A DNA stretch of 64,000 bases, from assembly GCA_002305045.1 (NCBI GenBank), contig DBPX01000016.1, positions 245,872-309,871 of the forward strand, given 5' to 3'. Below are positions 50,645 to 58,764 of the stretch, piece after piece. The notes under the pieces were generated by a model. That model had not been told where the DNA came from. It did no database searches and saw only the letters and a list, made by a program, of their open reading frames with translations. Made by a program: the position numbers and the translations under genes. The number at the start of each line of letters is the position of its first letter. Within the stretch, counting starts at the first letter, position 1. Source of the stretch: Ruminococcus sp. UBA1409. GTDB taxonomy: Bacteria > Bacillota > Clostridia > Oscillospirales > Ruminococcaceae.

Positions 50645-51574
50645 TTACTCTAAAACAGTTCCTTTTTTTATCGGATGACCCAAAAGGTAGGCTTTGGCAG
50701 GCATCCTCTTTCCGCCCTCAGCCTGTACCTCGGTGAGCCGTACCGAGCCTCTCCCGCAGGCAACGGTGAAGTCCTGAGAATCCAAAACCGTCCCCGGAGC
50801 GTGACAGGAGTCCCTGTCAACAAGCTCACAGCGGTATATTTTAAGCTTTTTGCCGTCTATAACACACTCGGCACAGGGCCAGTCGCTAAGACCCATTATC
50901 ATATGGAAAACCCTTTCCGCCGGCATATCGAAGCTTATCCTGCTCATCGACCTTGTCAAAACGGGGGCAAGAGAGACTCCCGACTCGTCCTGCTTTATGG
51001 GAGCTATCTCGTTTTTTTCAAGACCCGAAAGAGTCTTTACAAGAAGCTCTGCTCCGACATGGGAGAGCCTTTGGTAGTACTCCGACGCCGTCTCGCTGAA
51101 ATCAAGCTTCACCGGCTGCTGCAGAAGAATGTCCCCGGCGTCCATCTTTTCTGACATAAGCATGGTGGTTATCCCGCCGTACTCGTCGCCGTTTATCACC
51201 GTCCACTGTATCGGGGCGGCTCCACGGTAGCTGGGAAGAAGCGAGCCGTGGACATTTACGCAGCCAAGCCGTGGGATGTTTAGTATCTCGGGCGGAAGAA
51301 GCTTTCCGTATGCGACTACTACAATAACATCAGGCTGGAGCGAGATTATAATACCGGCATACTCGGCTGTCTCCCTTTTTAGGGACGCCGGCTGATATAC
51401 GGTAATCCCTTCCTTTAGGGCGTACTCCTTGACAGGAGAGGCGCAGAGCCTGTTTCCCCTGCCCTTTGGCTTGTCGGTCTGGGTGAACACCGCCGCAACC
51501 TCGTGTCCGGCATCGCAAAGAGCCTTCAGCGAGACCAGTGCAAAGTCGGGCGTGCCCATAAAAACTATTCTCAT
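50645..51574 (-). CDS. fmt: Methionyl-tRNA formyltransferase
   Basis: Fmt formylates initiator Met-tRNA using 10-formyltetrahydrofolate. The 309-residue protein shows MRIVFMGTPDFA, the PVKEYAL region, LLPPEILNIPRLGCVNVHGSLLPSYRGAAPIQW (read in pieces; catalytic Asn, His and the SLLPxYRG loop) and the C-terminal OB-fold tRNA-binding domain from about 205. ATG 51574 is preferred over the preceding in-frame TTG 51577, given GGACGGAG upstream. It follows def by 26 nt. Confidence 0.95.
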   Translation of the reverse strand: MRIVFMGTPDFALVSLKALCDAGHEVAAVFTQTDKPKGRGNRLCASPVKEYALKEGITVYQPASLKRETAEYAGIIISLQPDVIVVVAYGKLLPPEILNIPRLGCVNVHGSLLPSYRGAAPIQWTVINGDEYGGITTMLMSEKMDAGDILLQQPVKLDFSETASEYYQRLSHVGAELLVKTLSGLEKNEIAPIKQDESGVSLAPVLTRSMSRISFDMPAERVFHMIMGLSDWPCAECVIDGKKLKIYRCELVDRDSCHAPGTVLDSQDFTVACGRGSVRLTEVQAEGGKRMPAKAYLLGHPIKKGTVLE

Positions 51575-51600
51575 CAAATCTCCGTCCTTTCGCTTTTTGC

Positions 51601-52077
51601 TCAGGAGTCAGCCTCGTTGTCCTCCTCGACATACGGCTCCTCTATAGACGACGGGAGAGTCCTTCCCTCCAGATGGTCAAGCTCATGGCAGACGCATCTT
51701 GCAAAGAGGTCGCTTACCTCCCTTTCGTACCACTCGCCGAACCTGTCCTGAGCCTTGAATCTAAGGGACTTTGGCCTTGTGACATAGCCGTAAAGCTCAG
51801 GGTAGGACAGACACCCCTCGGTGCCGTACTGAGTCTCCTCAGAGCGCCAGACAATCTCCGGGTTGATAAGCTCGACATAGTCCTCGCCGACATCTATAAC
51901 CACCGCACGCCTGATGATTCCAACCTGCGGAGCGGCAAGCCCCACGCCGTCAGCCTTGTACATGGTTTCCTTCATATCGTCAAGAAGCTGGGCAAGCCTT
52001 GCGTCAAACCTGTCGACCGGCTTGCAGACCTTCAAAAGGACGGGATCGCCGTCTGTTGCTATTTTGCGAAGAGCCAT
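51601..52077 (-). CDS. def: Peptide deformylase
   Basis: Def removes N-formyl groups from nascent proteins, working with Fmt downstream. The 158-residue metalloenzyme has motif 1 GVGLAAPQVG, motif 2 EGCLSYP (metal Cys) and motif 3 HELDHLEG (HExxH-type ligands). An extra acidic tail (EEPYVEEDNEADS) follows the last motif. ATG 52077 has AAAGGAATG upstream. The def-fmt pair is a classic operon. Confidence 0.96.
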   Translation of the reverse strand: MALRKIATDGDPVLLKVCKPVDRFDARLAQLLDDMKETMYKADGVGLAAPQVGIIRRAVVIDVGEDYVELINPEIVWRSEETQYGTEGCLSYPELYGYVTRPKSLRFKAQDRFGEWYEREVSDLFARCVCHELDHLEGRTLPSSIEEPYVEEDNEADS

Positions 52078-52127
52078 TTAAAACATTCCTTTCATTATAT
52101 GAAAATGCACTGACAAAAATATGCAAA

Positions 52128-54575
52128 TCAGATTCCGTTCATATCCGCATAGATTCTGAGCTTCGCAAGACTCCTTTTCTTGGAGCCTTCAATCAGAAGC
52201 TCGGAGATGAACTCCCTGAGCTCCCGGCAGTTTTTGCACTTTAGGGTAAGGCAGTAGCGGTATCTGCCGTTTATCCTGCCAAGGCCCTGCTTAGCCGGTC
52301 CCAGAACCAAAAGCGGGAAGGAGGGCTTCAATTTTGAAAGCCTCTCTTTCATCATGGAAATAAGCTCGTTTGCACCCGCAAGAGCGTCACGCTCAAGCTC
52401 GGAGCTTACTACAAGCCGGCAGATGTCGCAAAACGGAGGATATATGAGCTCCCTCCTGAGAGCTATCTCTCCCTCGTAGAAGCTTCGGTAGTCCTGCCTT
52501 GACGCCAGAGTGATTATATGATGCTCAGGCAAAAAGGTCTGGATGTATGCAACAGCCTCCTCGCTGTCCCGTCCTCCCCTGCCGCAGACCTGAGTCAGAA
52601 GCGAGAAGGTCCTCTCGTAGCTTTTATAGTCTCCTGCGAACAGGGAGCTGTCAAGCGAGATGACTCCGACGGTAGTTACCCTCGGAAAATCAAGACCCTT
52701 TGCTATCATCTGAGTGCCTATCATGATGTCATACTCGCCTTTTTCAAACGCCGCAAAGCCCTCCTCGTAGGCATACCGTGAGCCAGTGGTGTCAGCGTCC
52801 ATCCTTAACACCCTGGCATTGGGGAAGGAGGAAGCCAGCTCCTCCTCAAGACGCTGAGTGCCGAGTCCCACGAGCCTGAGCTTATCGCTCCCGCAGCTTG
52901 GACAGAGTCCTGTATAGCTCTCATAGTAGCCGCAGTAGTGGCACATAAGCTTGCCGTTAGACTTGTGATAGGTCAAGGGAAGCAGGCATTTCGGACATTT
53001 TAGTGCGCTCTTGCAGCCAAGACAGGTGACGGTGGTGTTGTATCCCCTGCGGTTGAGAAGGAGTATGGACTTGTTTCCCTTTTCCATTTCCTCCCTGATT
53101 CTTCTTACCATGTCAAGGCAGAATATACCGTCGTTTCCCGATTCAGCCTCGGTAATCATGTCAGCCACAACCACCTGAGGCAGCCTGTTCCCACCGTAGC
53201 GGTGACTAAGCTCGAACAGGCGGTATCTTCCTATGACGGCAAGATGATAGGTCTCAAGCGAGGGAGTTGCCGACGCCATCAGCAAAAGGGCGTTATGGGC
53301 TGCACACCTTTTTTTGGCGACCTCCCTGGCGTGATACCTAGGAGACCTGTCCGACCTGTAGCTCTGCTCGCCCTCCTCGTCAAGGATTATGACTCCGATG
53401 TTTTCAAGAGGGGCAAATACTGCGCTTCTTGTTCCTATTACGATTCTGACCCCGCCACGCCTTATTCTTTTGAACTCGTCCATCCGTCTGCCGAGGGACA
53501 GCCCAGAGTGCAAAACTGCGATATCCTCTTTGAAGGCGGACATGAACCGCCTAACCGTCTGAGGGGTGAGGGCTATCTCCGGCACGAGCATCAGGGCGGT
53601 TTTCCCCATGTCCAGAACATGGCTTATAAGGCTTATGAAAACAGCCGTCTTTCCGCTCCCGGTGACGCCGTGCAAAAGTGCTCCCGAGGGCTTATTTTCA
53701 TCAGCCATCAGGGAAAGCCCCTTAAAGACCTCGCTTTGCTCGTCGGTCAGAACCGGCTTTTGCAAAGGCTCGCACAGCTCTCTCTTGGGAACTCTTAACG
53801 CCTCGTAGCGGTACTCCTTAAGAATCCCCTTTTTTATCATATTCGTTACAATCGTCGTTGTTATTGTTAAATAGTAGCAAAGCTCCTTTACCGAGGCGGT
53901 CTCGTTTTCCTCCAAGAACTCAACCACGGCTCTTTGCTTCTGGCTGGACGCCTTTTTCTCCGGCTGCATATAATCCTCAGCCAGTCTGACCATTCTTATA
54001 GTCTCGTCCGAAACACGCCGCTTAAAGCTGCTTTCCTCCTCGATAATCCCCTTTTCCACAAGGGAGTCTACAACCTCCCGCTTGCCAGGGCTTGACGAGC
54101 AGTCGAGCAAGGCGTCAATCTCCCGCTGCCCGGACGCCTGCAAAAGCGCCTCGTACAAAAGCTGCTCCTGCGGCTCCAGCTCCACATCGGGGCGGTGGTT
54201 GGATAAACGGTAGCTGCTTTTTTTCTCGACGGAATAGCCTGCCGGGACAACCGTCCTGTACGCCTCGTAGAAGGTGCAAAAGGTCCTTTCCTTCAGCCAT
54301 CGGACAAGCTCCAAAAGCTCCTCGCTTAAAAGCGGCTCCCTGTCTACAAGGCTTAAAATAGGCTTTATACCCTCCTTGGGAGAATCGTCCCCCAAAAGCT
54401 GGGTGACAAGGCATATTCTTTTTTCGTTCGACCTCCCGAAAGGGGCAAGCACCCTCATTCCCGGCTTTAAAATGCCCAAAAGAGCGTCCGGGTATTTGTA
54501 GGTATACTCAAGGTCAAAGGCATACGCAGCTCCGAATACAGCCAGCTTTGCAAGATGGTCAACGCCGCAGCTCAT
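52128..54575 (-). CDS. priA: Primosomal replication-restart helicase PriA
   Basis: PriA reloads the replisome at collapsed forks. The 815-residue protein has the 3' DNA-binding N-terminus, a winged-helix segment (about 200-260), Walker A LHGVTGSGKT, motif II LDEEGEQSYRSD, SATPSLETYH, and the helicase-embedded zinc region (CLGCKSALKCPKC ... CHYCGYYE ... CPSCGSDKL), followed by GTQMIAKGLDFP and VCGRGGR. The usual DEEH of motif II reads DEEG here, an uncommon change. The 3 nt gap after rpoZ places it in the cluster; coaBC, which sits between them in Bacillus, is missing. Confidence 0.95.
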   Translation of the reverse strand: MSCGVDHLAKLAVFGAAYAFDLEYTYKYPDALLGILKPGMRVLAPFGRSNEKRICLVTQLLGDDSPKEGIKPILSLVDREPLLSEELLELVRWLKERTFCTFYEAYRTVVPAGYSVEKKSSYRLSNHRPDVELEPQEQLLYEALLQASGQREIDALLDCSSSPGKREVVDSLVEKGIIEEESSFKRRVSDETIRMVRLAEDYMQPEKKASSQKQRAVVEFLEENETASVKELCYYLTITTTIVTNMIKKGILKEYRYEALRVPKRELCEPLQKPVLTDEQSEVFKGLSLMADENKPSGALLHGVTGSGKTAVFISLISHVLDMGKTALMLVPEIALTPQTVRRFMSAFKEDIAVLHSGLSLGRRMDEFKRIRRGGVRIVIGTRSAVFAPLENIGVIILDEEGEQSYRSDRSPRYHAREVAKKRCAAHNALLLMASATPSLETYHLAVIGRYRLFELSHRYGGNRLPQVVVADMITEAESGNDGIFCLDMVRRIREEMEKGNKSILLLNRRGYNTTVTCLGCKSALKCPKCLLPLTYHKSNGKLMCHYCGYYESYTGLCPSCGSDKLRLVGLGTQRLEEELASSFPNARVLRMDADTTGSRYAYEEGFAAFEKGEYDIMIGTQMIAKGLDFPRVTTVGVISLDSSLFAGDYKSYERTFSLLTQVCGRGGRDSEEAVAYIQTFLPEHHIITLASRQDYRSFYEGEIALRRELIYPPFCDICRLVVSSELERDALAGANELISMMKERLSKLKPSFPLLVLGPAKQGLGRINGRYRYCLTLKCKNCRELREFISELLIEGSKKRSLAKLRIYADMNGI

Positions 54576-54578
54576 CGC

Positions 54579-54791
54579 TTAGGGCTTTCTTCTCAGCGAG
54601 GGGTCCTCTACCAGCCTGTACTCGCCGTTCGCAAACTGCTCTACAGCCGTTCCGACCGGCTTCTTGTTTATTATGAGCTTTTCGCTGTAGGCGTCGTCGA
54701 TTATCTCCCTGGCACGCTTAGCCACGGCGATAACCAAAGAGTATGTACTCTCACCATTCTTTAAAATCTGCGAGCTTGACGGTCTTAACAT
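54579..54791 (-). CDS. rpoZ: RNA polymerase omega subunit
   Basis: RpoZ helps assemble the beta-prime subunit. The 70-residue protein begins MLRPSSSQIL and has YSLVIAVAKRAREIIDDA, the conserved omega helix, then KKPVGTAVEQFANGEY. The length and fold pattern are typical of Firmicutes omega. Its start overlaps the gmk stop by 7 nt, so it is translationally coupled to guanylate kinase, as in most bacteria. Confidence 0.94.
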   Translation of the reverse strand: MLRPSSSQILKNGESTYSLVIAVAKRAREIIDDAYSEKLIINKKPVGTAVEQFANGEYRLVEDPSLRRKP

Positions 54792-55411
54792 CTTTTAAGC
54801 ACTCCTTTAATCAAATCCTTATTCTGTCTGACTCCCAGTCTGGCTGCCTTCATGATAGAAAGCATATCCTGGACTGCCTCATCAAGACGGTCGTTTACAA
54901 AAACATAGTCATAGTTGCAGGCAAGGCTTATCTCCCTCATCGCCTGAGAGACCCGCTTGTCGATAACCTCCAAGCTGTCCGTCCCTCTTTTTATAAGCCT
55001 GGTTTTAAGCTCCTCGACAGAGGGCGGAAGCATGAATATCAAAACAGCCTCGGGATAAAGAGCCTTGACCATCATGGCGCCGGCTGTCTCTATCTCCAGT
55101 ATGACATCCGAGCCGGAATCAAGTGCGCTCATCACCCTGTCCTTTGGAGTTCCGTAGTAGTTATCCACAAAGATGGCGTACTCCAGCATTCCGCCTGTTC
55201 TTACAAGCTCGTTAAAGCTCTCCTTGGTGACAAAATGATAGTCAACTCCGTCCACCTCGCCGGGACGGGGCTGCCTTGTCGTGGCGGAAACCGAGAACAC
55301 AAGCCTTGAGGACGCCTTTCTGACCTCCTTCAAAACCGTTCCCTTTCCGCATCCAGAGGGCGCAGAGAAAACATAAAGCGTCCCCCTTTGAACACTGCCT
55401 TTATCGCTCAT
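54785..55411 (-). CDS. gmk: Guanylate kinase
   Basis: Gmk phosphorylates GMP to GDP with ATP. The 208-residue protein has the P-loop FSAPSGCGKGTV, the GMP-binding SATTRQPRPGEVDGVDYHFV (conserved Arg, Tyr), and the lid and base-recognition segments EYAIFVDNYYGTP and ILEIETAGAMMV. Where most Gmk have DIDxQGA the text reads EIETAGA, a modest variation. It is followed by rpoZ and preceded by remA, the standard Firmicutes order. Confidence 0.95.
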   Translation of the reverse strand: MSDKGSVQRGTLYVFSAPSGCGKGTVLKEVRKASSRLVFSVSATTRQPRPGEVDGVDYHFVTKESFNELVRTGGMLEYAIFVDNYYGTPKDRVMSALDSGSDVILEIETAGAMMVKALYPEAVLIFMLPPSVEELKTRLIKRGTDSLEVIDKRVSQAMREISLACNYDYVFVNDRLDEAVQDMLSIMKAARLGVRQNKDLIKGVLKRC

Positions 55412-55468
55412 AAATCCAACCCACGGCTCTTGCTGAGCAAAAGCCTCCTTTCTAAGCCCAAAATACCC

Positions 55469-55717
55469 TCAGGCTTCTTCTTTTGCATCTATTCCGAGAA
55501 TATACTCGCTGCTTCTGGAGGAGAGCAGAACATGGTCGCTCGTGGTGACTATCACCGACTTCGTTTTCTTGCCGTAGGTGCAGTCAATCAGGGAGCCTCT
55601 GTCCCTCGCCTCCTGAATAAGCCTTTTAATCGGCGAGGAGTCCGGCGAGCAGACGGACACCACCTTATCGCAGGCGACATAGCAGGAATAGCCTATGCTT
55701 AACATACCGGTATTCAT
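55469..55717 (-). CDS. remA: RemA-like DNA-binding regulator (DUF370)
   Basis: RemA in Bacillus is a ring-forming DNA-binding protein that activates biofilm matrix and osmoprotection operons. The 82-residue protein has the family core VCSPDSSPIKRLIQEARDRG, LIDCTYGKKTKSVIVT and SDHVLLSS in order. The N-terminus (MNTGMLSIGYSCYVAC) is slightly longer than usual. It lies between yicC and gmk as in Bacillus (yloC-remA-gmk). Whether it controls a matrix locus in this organism cannot be judged. Confidence 0.92.
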   Translation of the reverse strand: MNTGMLSIGYSCYVACDKVVSVCSPDSSPIKRLIQEARDRGSLIDCTYGKKTKSVIVTTSDHVLLSSRSSEYILGIDAKEEA

Positions 55718-55728
55718 ACATCCTCCCG

Positions 55729-56607
55729 CTACTCTATGTTCTGAAGCTGCTCTCTTAGCTTCTCTATGGTTGCCTTAAGCTCGACGACATTCCTTGTTAT
55801 CTCGAGGTCGGAGCATTTTGAGCCTGTCGTGTTGACCTCCCGGTTCATCTCCTGGACCAAAAAGTCAAGCCTTTTTCCTATCGGGGAATCGCTGTCAAGA
55901 AGCTCCCCAAACGCCTCTATATGGCTTTTGAGCCTGACAAGCTCCTCGTCGACGGCGGTTTTGTCCGCAAAGATTGCAGCCTCTGTCAGGACCCTGGAAT
56001 CGTCTATCCCTCTGTCTCCCAAAAGCTCTGAAAGACGCTGATAGAGCCTCTGCCTATACTCGCCTACGACCTCCGGGCTTCTTTTTTCTATCAGAGCAGC
56101 CGTTTCGCTTATATGCTCAAGCTTTTCTCTCATGTCTGCGGCAAGCCGCCCGCCCTCCGACCTTCTCATCTCGATAAAGCCCTCTAATGCCTTTTGGGCA
56201 ACCTTGATGACCTGCTCGGTCAAAAGGCTTTCATCAGACTCCAGCTTTGTCAGGGTGAAAATGTCGGGTATTCTTAAAAGCATGGACAAGGACAGGTCGT
56301 CCTTAATTCCAAGCTCGCCGTTAGCCTCCCTGAGTGCGGATATATATCCGGCGGCAAGGGGAGTATTGACCCTGACCGAAAGGTCGGATTGACCCTGCGG
56401 CTGGACGCTTACATAAACCTCCACCTTTCCCCTAGCTATTGATTTAGCGAGCAGCGACTTGAGCCTGTCCTCCAAAAAGGCAAGCTGCCTGGGAAGCTTT
56501 GAGCTAAACTCAAAAAACTTGTGATTGACGCTCCTTAGCTCGACGGTTATCTCTCTCTGCTCAAAAAGCTCTCTTGCCCTGCCGTAGCCTGTCATGCTTC
56601 TTGGCAC
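55729..56607 (-). CDS. YicC/YloC-family endoribonuclease
   Basis: YicC-type proteins are metal-dependent endoribonucleases involved in RNA turnover. The 292-residue protein starts RSMTGYGRARE, contains VELRSVNHKFFEFSSKLP, RGKVEVYVSVQ, a central helical region, and the C-terminal domain GKRLDFLVQEMNREVNT with TGSKCSDLEITRNVVELK. The start is GTG 56607, 9 nt after a perfect AAGGAGG. It is the first gene of the long minus-strand cluster, with a promoter at 56770-56798 and a leader of about 155 nt. Confidence 0.94.
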   Translation of the reverse strand: MPRSMTGYGRARELFEQREITVELRSVNHKFFEFSSKLPRQLAFLEDRLKSLLAKSIARGKVEVYVSVQPQGQSDLSVRVNTPLAAGYISALREANGELGIKDDLSLSMLLRIPDIFTLTKLESDESLLTEQVIKVAQKALEGFIEMRRSEGGRLAADMREKLEHISETAALIEKRSPEVVGEYRQRLYQRLSELLGDRGIDDSRVLTEAAIFADKTAVDEELVRLKSHIEAFGELLDSDSPIGKRLDFLVQEMNREVNTTGSKCSDLEITRNVVELKATIEKLREQLQNIE

Positions 56608-56769
56608 AACGGCTCACCTCCTTATAATCCTTATGCACTGAAATATGCCCGCACGGATGAGCTTTTAATAATCGGCTCGCTTATTTGGAGTGCCGTCCCG
56701 GTCTTGAGCCGAGCTGTAATAAGCTGCCATCAATGGCATTATGGGCATAGTACATCTACTTTAAATTGT

Positions 56770-56798
56770 ATTATAACACATCCGCTCAGATAAAGCAA
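56770..56798 (-). promoter_or_regulatory. Promoter of the yicC-to-spoVM cluster
   Basis: The minus strand has TTGCTT (56798-56793), a 17-nt spacer and TATAAT (56775-56770). The leader to the yicC start (about 155 nt, 56608-56763) contains no gene. The divergent HD-domain gene promoter lies about 60 nt further on. Confidence 0.7.
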
Positions 56799-56854
56799 GT
56801 TTAAAAGGTAAAATTAAGGTTACAGCATTGTTACAAACCTAGCCATAAGGCTCC

Positions 56855-56884
56855 TTGACATATGTCAGAGTGCGGTGCTATAAT
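56855..56884 (+). promoter_or_regulatory. Promoter of the HD-domain gene
   Basis: A perfect TTGACA (56855-56860), an 18-nt spacer and a perfect TATAAT (56879-56884). The -35 is part of a palindrome, TGACATATGTCA (56856-56867), which could be a regulator site. Confidence 0.8.
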
Positions 56885-56924
56885 ATCACTTGGCTGACGC
56901 CGATTATTTTTAAGGAGTGAGCTT

Positions 56925-57527
56925 ATGACCGAGAAGGCTCTTTTATTTAAGGAAAAATTTATTAAAATATATAAGGAAAACATCACAAGAGATGGTCAGG
57001 ACAGGCTGCTTGAGTACCTTTGCTCCAAGGGGTGTGACTTCTTCACAGCCCCCGCCTCGACAAGATTCCACTGCGCCTACGAGGGGGGTCTTTGCGAGCA
57101 CAGCATAAATGTCTACAACTGCCTTTTGTCCTATCTTGAAAGCGACAGAGTGGCAAAGGGCTTCGGTCTGAGCTACAGCAAGGAGTCTATAGCCATAACC
57201 GCACTCCTGCATGATGTCTGCAAGATAAACACATACTCCCCGAGCTTTAGAAACGCAAAGAACGAAAAAACCGGCCAGTGGGAGAAGGTCCCATATTACG
57301 AGTACAACGACACCCTCCCCTACGGTCACGGGGAGAAATCCGTCTACATAATAAGCGGCTTCATGAGACTCAGCCGTGAGGAGGCTATGGCTATCCGCTG
57401 GCATATGGGCTTTTCGGGAGAGGAAAATGTCAAGCTGGTCGGGACGGCTCTTGAGATGTATCCTCTGGCGCTGGCGCTGAGCATTGCGGACTCCGAGGCT
57501 TCAAAGCTGGTAGAAAAAAACAGCTAG
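56925..57527 (+). CDS. HD-domain hydrolase
   Basis: A 200-residue HD-superfamily protein, probably a metal-dependent phosphohydrolase or nuclease-like enzyme. The metal-ligand residues are visible: His in LCEHSINVY, the HD pair in ALLHDVCKI, His in YGHGEKSV, His in IRWHMGF and a late Asp in SIADSEA. The order and spacing resemble YhaM/Cyclic-nucleotide-type HD domains but no accessory domain is present. The ATG follows AAGGAG. It is monocistronic, between a strong promoter and a clear terminator. The substrate is unknown. Confidence 0.9.
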   Translation: MTEKALLFKEKFIKIYKENITRDGQDRLLEYLCSKGCDFFTAPASTRFHCAYEGGLCEHSINVYNCLLSYLESDRVAKGFGLSYSKESIAITALLHDVCKINTYSPSFRNAKNEKTGQWEKVPYYEYNDTLPYGHGEKSVYIISGFMRLSREEAMAIRWHMGFSGEENVKLVGTALEMYPLALALSIADSEASKLVEKNS

Positions 57528-57550
57528 GTGCTCGCCAAGAACACATTTAT

Positions 57551-57581
57551 CGCTCCGGGCTTTAATTCCCGGGGCGTTTTT
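57551..57581 (+). terminator. Terminator of the HD-domain gene
   Basis: CGCTCCGGG (57551-57559) pairs with CCCGGGGCG (57568-57576), followed by TTTTT. Confidence 0.9.
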
Positions 57582-57659
57582 ATATCACCTAGGCATTAAA
57601 GCAAAGACAGCCTCATACTGTGCTGCGGGATGTAAGGGCATATAGCTTTCCATCCGTTT

Positions 57660-57691
57660 AAAAAACACACCGCAGGAATACTCCTACGGTG
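57660..57691 (-). terminator. Terminator of the GGGtGRT operon
   Basis: On the minus strand CACCGTAGGA (57691-57682) pairs with TCCTGCGGTG (57677-57668), followed by TGTTTTTT. Confidence 0.85.
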
Positions 57692-57744
57692 CGTCTGGCA
57701 TCTAAAATAGTATCTATAGCATTATACTTAGGCTGCCGGAAGGC

Positions 57745-58743
57745 TTACTTCATAGCCTCCTCAACCGCAACCGCACAGGCAACAGTAGCGCCGACCATCG
57801 GGTTGTTGCCCATTCCGATAAGACCCATCATCTCAACATGAGCTGGGACGGAGGAGGAGCCGGCAAACTGAGCGTCGGAGTGCATTCTTCCCATGGTGTC
57901 GGTCATGCCGTAGCTGGAGGGACCGGCTGCCATATTATCGGGGTGAAGGGTTCTTCCAGTTCCTCCGCCGGAGGCGACGGAGAAGTACTTGACGCCGTTC
58001 TCGTTACACCACTTCTTATAGGTTCCGGCAACGGGGTGCTGGAATCTTGTGGGGTTGGTGGAGTTTCCTGTGATGGAGACTCCGACATTCTCCCTCTTCA
58101 TTATGGCAACGCCCTCGGGGACATTGTCTGCGCCGTAGCACTTGACATCAGCCCTAGGACCGTTGGAATACGCCTTCTCGTAGACAACCTTAACCTCCTC
58201 GGTGAAGGGGTCAAACTCGGTCTCGACATAGGTGAAGCCGTTGATTCTGGAGATTATGAAGGCGGCGTCCTTTCCAAGGCCGTTGAGTATGACTCTTAAA
58301 GGCTTTACCCTTACCTTGTTTGCGTTAAGAGCTATCTTGATAGCTCCCTCGGCGGCTGCGAAGGACTCATGTCCCGCCAGGAAGCAGAAGCACTCGGTCT
58401 CCTCGGACAGAAGCATCTTGCCGAGGTTGCCGTGACCAAGACCGACCTTTCTGTTCTCGGCGACAGAGCCGGGAATGCAGAAGGACTGAAGTCCGATTCC
58501 GATTGCGGCAGCGGCGTCGGCAGCCTTTGTGCAGCCCTTCTTTATGGCTATGGCACAGCCGACGGTGTACGCCCAGACAGCGTTCTCAAAGCAGATAGGC
58601 TGGGTCTCTCTTACGATTTTATCGCAGTCGATGCCCTTTTCGAGTGTTATCTTCTTACACTCCTCGATGGAGGAAATGCCGTATTCGGCAAGCACAGAGC
58701 TAATCTTGTCAGCTCTTCTCTCATAATTCTCAAATAATGCCAT
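57745..58743 (-). CDS. GGGtGRT protein
   Basis: A 332-residue conserved protein named after its signature, seen here as SVASGGGTGRTLHPDN. Other conserved blocks are VGCAIAIKKGCTKAADAAAAIGIGLQ, FCFLAGHESFAAAEGAIKIA, KRENVGVSITGNSTNPTRFQHPVAGTYKKW (read in parts) and the C-terminal GLIGMGNNPMVGATVACAVAVEEAM. It occurs mainly in anaerobes and is almost always next to a NifU-like scaffold, as here (21 nt downstream of it in the operon). Its biochemical role is unestablished; a link to iron-sulfur cluster or sulfur metabolism is inferred from this pairing. Confidence 0.93.
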   Translation of the reverse strand: MALFENYERRADKISSVLAEYGISSIEECKKITLEKGIDCDKIVRETQPICFENAVWAYTVGCAIAIKKGCTKAADAAAAIGIGLQSFCIPGSVAENRKVGLGHGNLGKMLLSEETECFCFLAGHESFAAAEGAIKIALNANKVRVKPLRVILNGLGKDAAFIISRINGFTYVETEFDPFTEEVKVVYEKAYSNGPRADVKCYGADNVPEGVAIMKRENVGVSITGNSTNPTRFQHPVAGTYKKWCNENGVKYFSVASGGGTGRTLHPDNMAAGPSSYGMTDTMGRMHSDAQFAGSSSVPAHVEMMGLIGMGNNPMVGATVACAVAVEEAMK

Positions 58744-58764
58744 TTTGTTAGCCTCCTATACCTA

